NCBI GenBank assembly: GCA_028281425.1
Contig: JANQJX010000095.1
Span: forward strand, 1 to 6,378
From: Simkania sp.
Lineage (GTDB): Bacteria; Chlamydiota; Chlamydiia; Chlamydiales; Simkaniaceae
DNA length: 6,378 nucleotides
Reading direction: 5' to 3'
Made by a program: the position numbers and the translations under genes. This document shows, in pieces, positions 5,554 to 6,378 of this stretch (positions are counted from its first letter, which is position 1; the number at the start of each line of letters is the position of its first letter). Under the pieces are notes generated by a model. It was not told where the DNA came from. It saw only the letters and a list, made by a program, of their open reading frames with translations, and searched no databases.

Positions 5554-6378
5554 ATGTGTCGGTTTTTTTTTATAGGAATAGCTTTTTTATTGTCTTTTAG
5601 CAATGTTGTTAAGGGCATAGATCACGTGATTAATAATGCAGCTGATTTGTATAGTGCGCTTACGACAATTAATGGAGGTGGGAATAATCAAAATAATCGG
5701 CTTTTATTTCAAAGTGATGTGACACTTGATTTGATCACTGGTAATACTTTATTGGAAATGATTCATGCAAGTAATGTCGCTCCTTTTTCAGAGGGATTGG
5801 GCAATTCTACCCTTGAAGTGTTGGGAAATGGATTCATATTGAGTGGGAATAATGAGGCTGAAAGAGGTTTTTTGGTCCGTTCTGGAAATGTCACAATGGA
5901 GAACCTAACATTTTATCAATGCAATGCTCAAGGGGGTCATGGGGGAGATAATGATGAATGTGGGGGTGGGGGTGGTGGTTGTGGAGGGGCCCTTTTTATC
6001 ATGGGAGGAGATGGAACAGTTGCTCCTGTCGTTTTTATTGGTAAAAATCTTACCTTTGATAACTGTCAAGCCAATGGAGGAATTGGTGGAAGTCCATCTA
6101 TAGATGAGCAAGCTGGAGATGGTGGTGGAGGGGGGCTCATAGGGGATGGTGGCGTTGGAGCAAGTATTACTTCAGTGCCTTCGGGAGGAGGAGGAGGGGC
6201 TTTTGGTGGGAGAGGGGGACGAGGAGATGTTGGAGGTGGTGGCGGTGCAGTTGCTGGAGGGGGAGGAGGAGGATTATTAACGTTAGGACAGCCTGGAGGA
6301 ACAGGTGGTACATCAGGAGATGGTGGAGTTGGAGGAGGGGGGAGTAGTTTAACGACTGGAAGTGATGGAGGTCCTGGA
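5554..6378 (+). CDS. Large glycine-rich, Pmp/autotransporter-like secreted surface protein (3' end outside window)
   Basis: 275 codons from ATG 5554 to the right edge without a stop. Residues 1-21 (MCRFFFIGIAFLLSFSNVVKG) form a signal peptide with a likely cut after G21. Residues 22-125 resemble the opening of a right-handed beta-helix: DLYSALTTIN (32-41), FQSDVTLDL (52-60), then short strand-turn units such as LEVLGNGFILSGNN. LTFYQCNAQGGHGG (118-131) and LTFDNCQANGGIGG (166-179) are two copies of a LTFxxCxAxGGxGG unit, with GGALF (144-148) between them. FxxN/FxxC and GGA-I/L/V motifs are the hallmark of chlamydial polymorphic membrane proteins and relatives. Residues 190-275 are 46 of 86 glycine. 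Cysteines at 123, 136, 143 and 171 could form disulphides at the cell surface. If it is an autotransporter, a beta-barrel should follow beyond the window. A T9 run at codons 4-6 could switch expression. The protein class is fairly sure; exact family and role are inference. Confidence 0.82.
   Translation, partial: MCRFFFIGIAFLLSFSNVVKGIDHVINNAADLYSALTTINGGGNNQNNRLLFQSDVTLDLITGNTLLEMIHASNVAPFSEGLGNSTLEVLGNGFILSGNNEAERGFLVRSGNVTMENLTFYQCNAQGGHGGDNDECGGGGGGCGGALFIMGGDGTVAPVVFIGKNLTFDNCQANGGIGGSPSIDEQAGDGGGGGLIGDGGVGASITSVPSGGGGGAFGGRGGRGDVGGGGGAVAGGGGGGLLTLGQPGGTGGTSGDGGVGGGGSSLTTGSDGGPG
5563..5571 (+). repeat. T9 homopolymer tract in the signal-peptide codons
   Basis: Nine T encode F4-F5-F6 of the glycine-rich surface protein. 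With one T fewer the frame reads TAG at codon 7; with one T more it reaches TAG at codon 16. Length change by slipped-strand pairing would therefore act as an on/off switch. Confidence 0.6.

Noticed and set aside
5415..5600. 61-codon plus-strand frame starting with TTG
   Set aside because: Poor start without a proper ribosome site, and it overlaps the strongly supported start of the glycine-rich gene in another frame. Its tail is just the +1 reading of the signal-peptide codons.
5905..6111. 68-codon minus-strand open frame
   Set aside because: It is the antisense of the glycine-rich region; its Pro/Thr run mirrors GGT/GGG codons.
1..6378. CRISPR array, tRNA/rRNA genes, transposase or integrase genes
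   Set aside because: No regularly spaced direct repeats of CRISPR length, no cloverleaf or rRNA-like sequence, and no reading frame with transposase or recombinase motifs were seen on either strand.

Overview
The window is AT-rich bacterial DNA in which every supported gene reads on the + strand. It holds the tail of an upstream gene, then a tight five-gene run (344-5104), then a 449-base non-coding stretch (5105-5553), then the first 275 codons of a large glycine-rich surface protein that leaves the right edge. Bacterial Shine-Dalgarno sites, secretion signals and an autotransporter/Pmp-like beta-helix protein point to a Gram-negative-type cell. The overall style (AT-rich, orphan membrane proteins, a Pmp-like GGAL and FxxC repeat protein, a YcaD-like MFS carrier) best fits an environmental Chlamydiota member of the Simkania/Parachlamydia/Rhabdochlamydia kind. 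That placement is inference and no marker gene is present to prove it.

Left edge: codons up to 173 end an unidentified protein. Bases 174-343 are an extremely AT-rich spacer that should carry the promoter of the following run. It contains an exact 11-base direct repeat 20 bases apart.

Run 344-5104: a Yip1-family membrane protein; a secreted protein with a PsbP/DcrB-like look; a small four-helix membrane protein of a conserved but functionally unknown family; a 545-547 residue orphan protein with one short hydrophobic segment; and a YcaD-like major facilitator carrier with a strongly acidic tail. Gaps are 43, 8 and 40-46 bases, and the last two genes overlap by 4 bases (ATGA), so co-transcription is likely and translational coupling of the orphan to the carrier is probable. 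Four of the five products are membrane-associated and one is secreted, so the cluster looks like envelope functions; no pathway can be read from it.

Bases 5105-5553: no convincing gene. The stretch is less AT-rich than its surroundings and contains several palindromes, a near-perfect 12-base direct repeat, and an exact 11-base inverted repeat that brackets a 291-base segment. This might be a small dispersed element or a structured RNA.

Right edge: from 5554 a signal peptide is followed by a beta-helix-like domain with two copies of a LTFxxCxAxGGxGG motif and a GGALF motif, then a region more than half glycine. A run of nine T falls inside the signal-peptide codons. Loss or gain of one T stops translation within 16 codons, so this is the best candidate in the window for a phase-variable switch on a surface protein.
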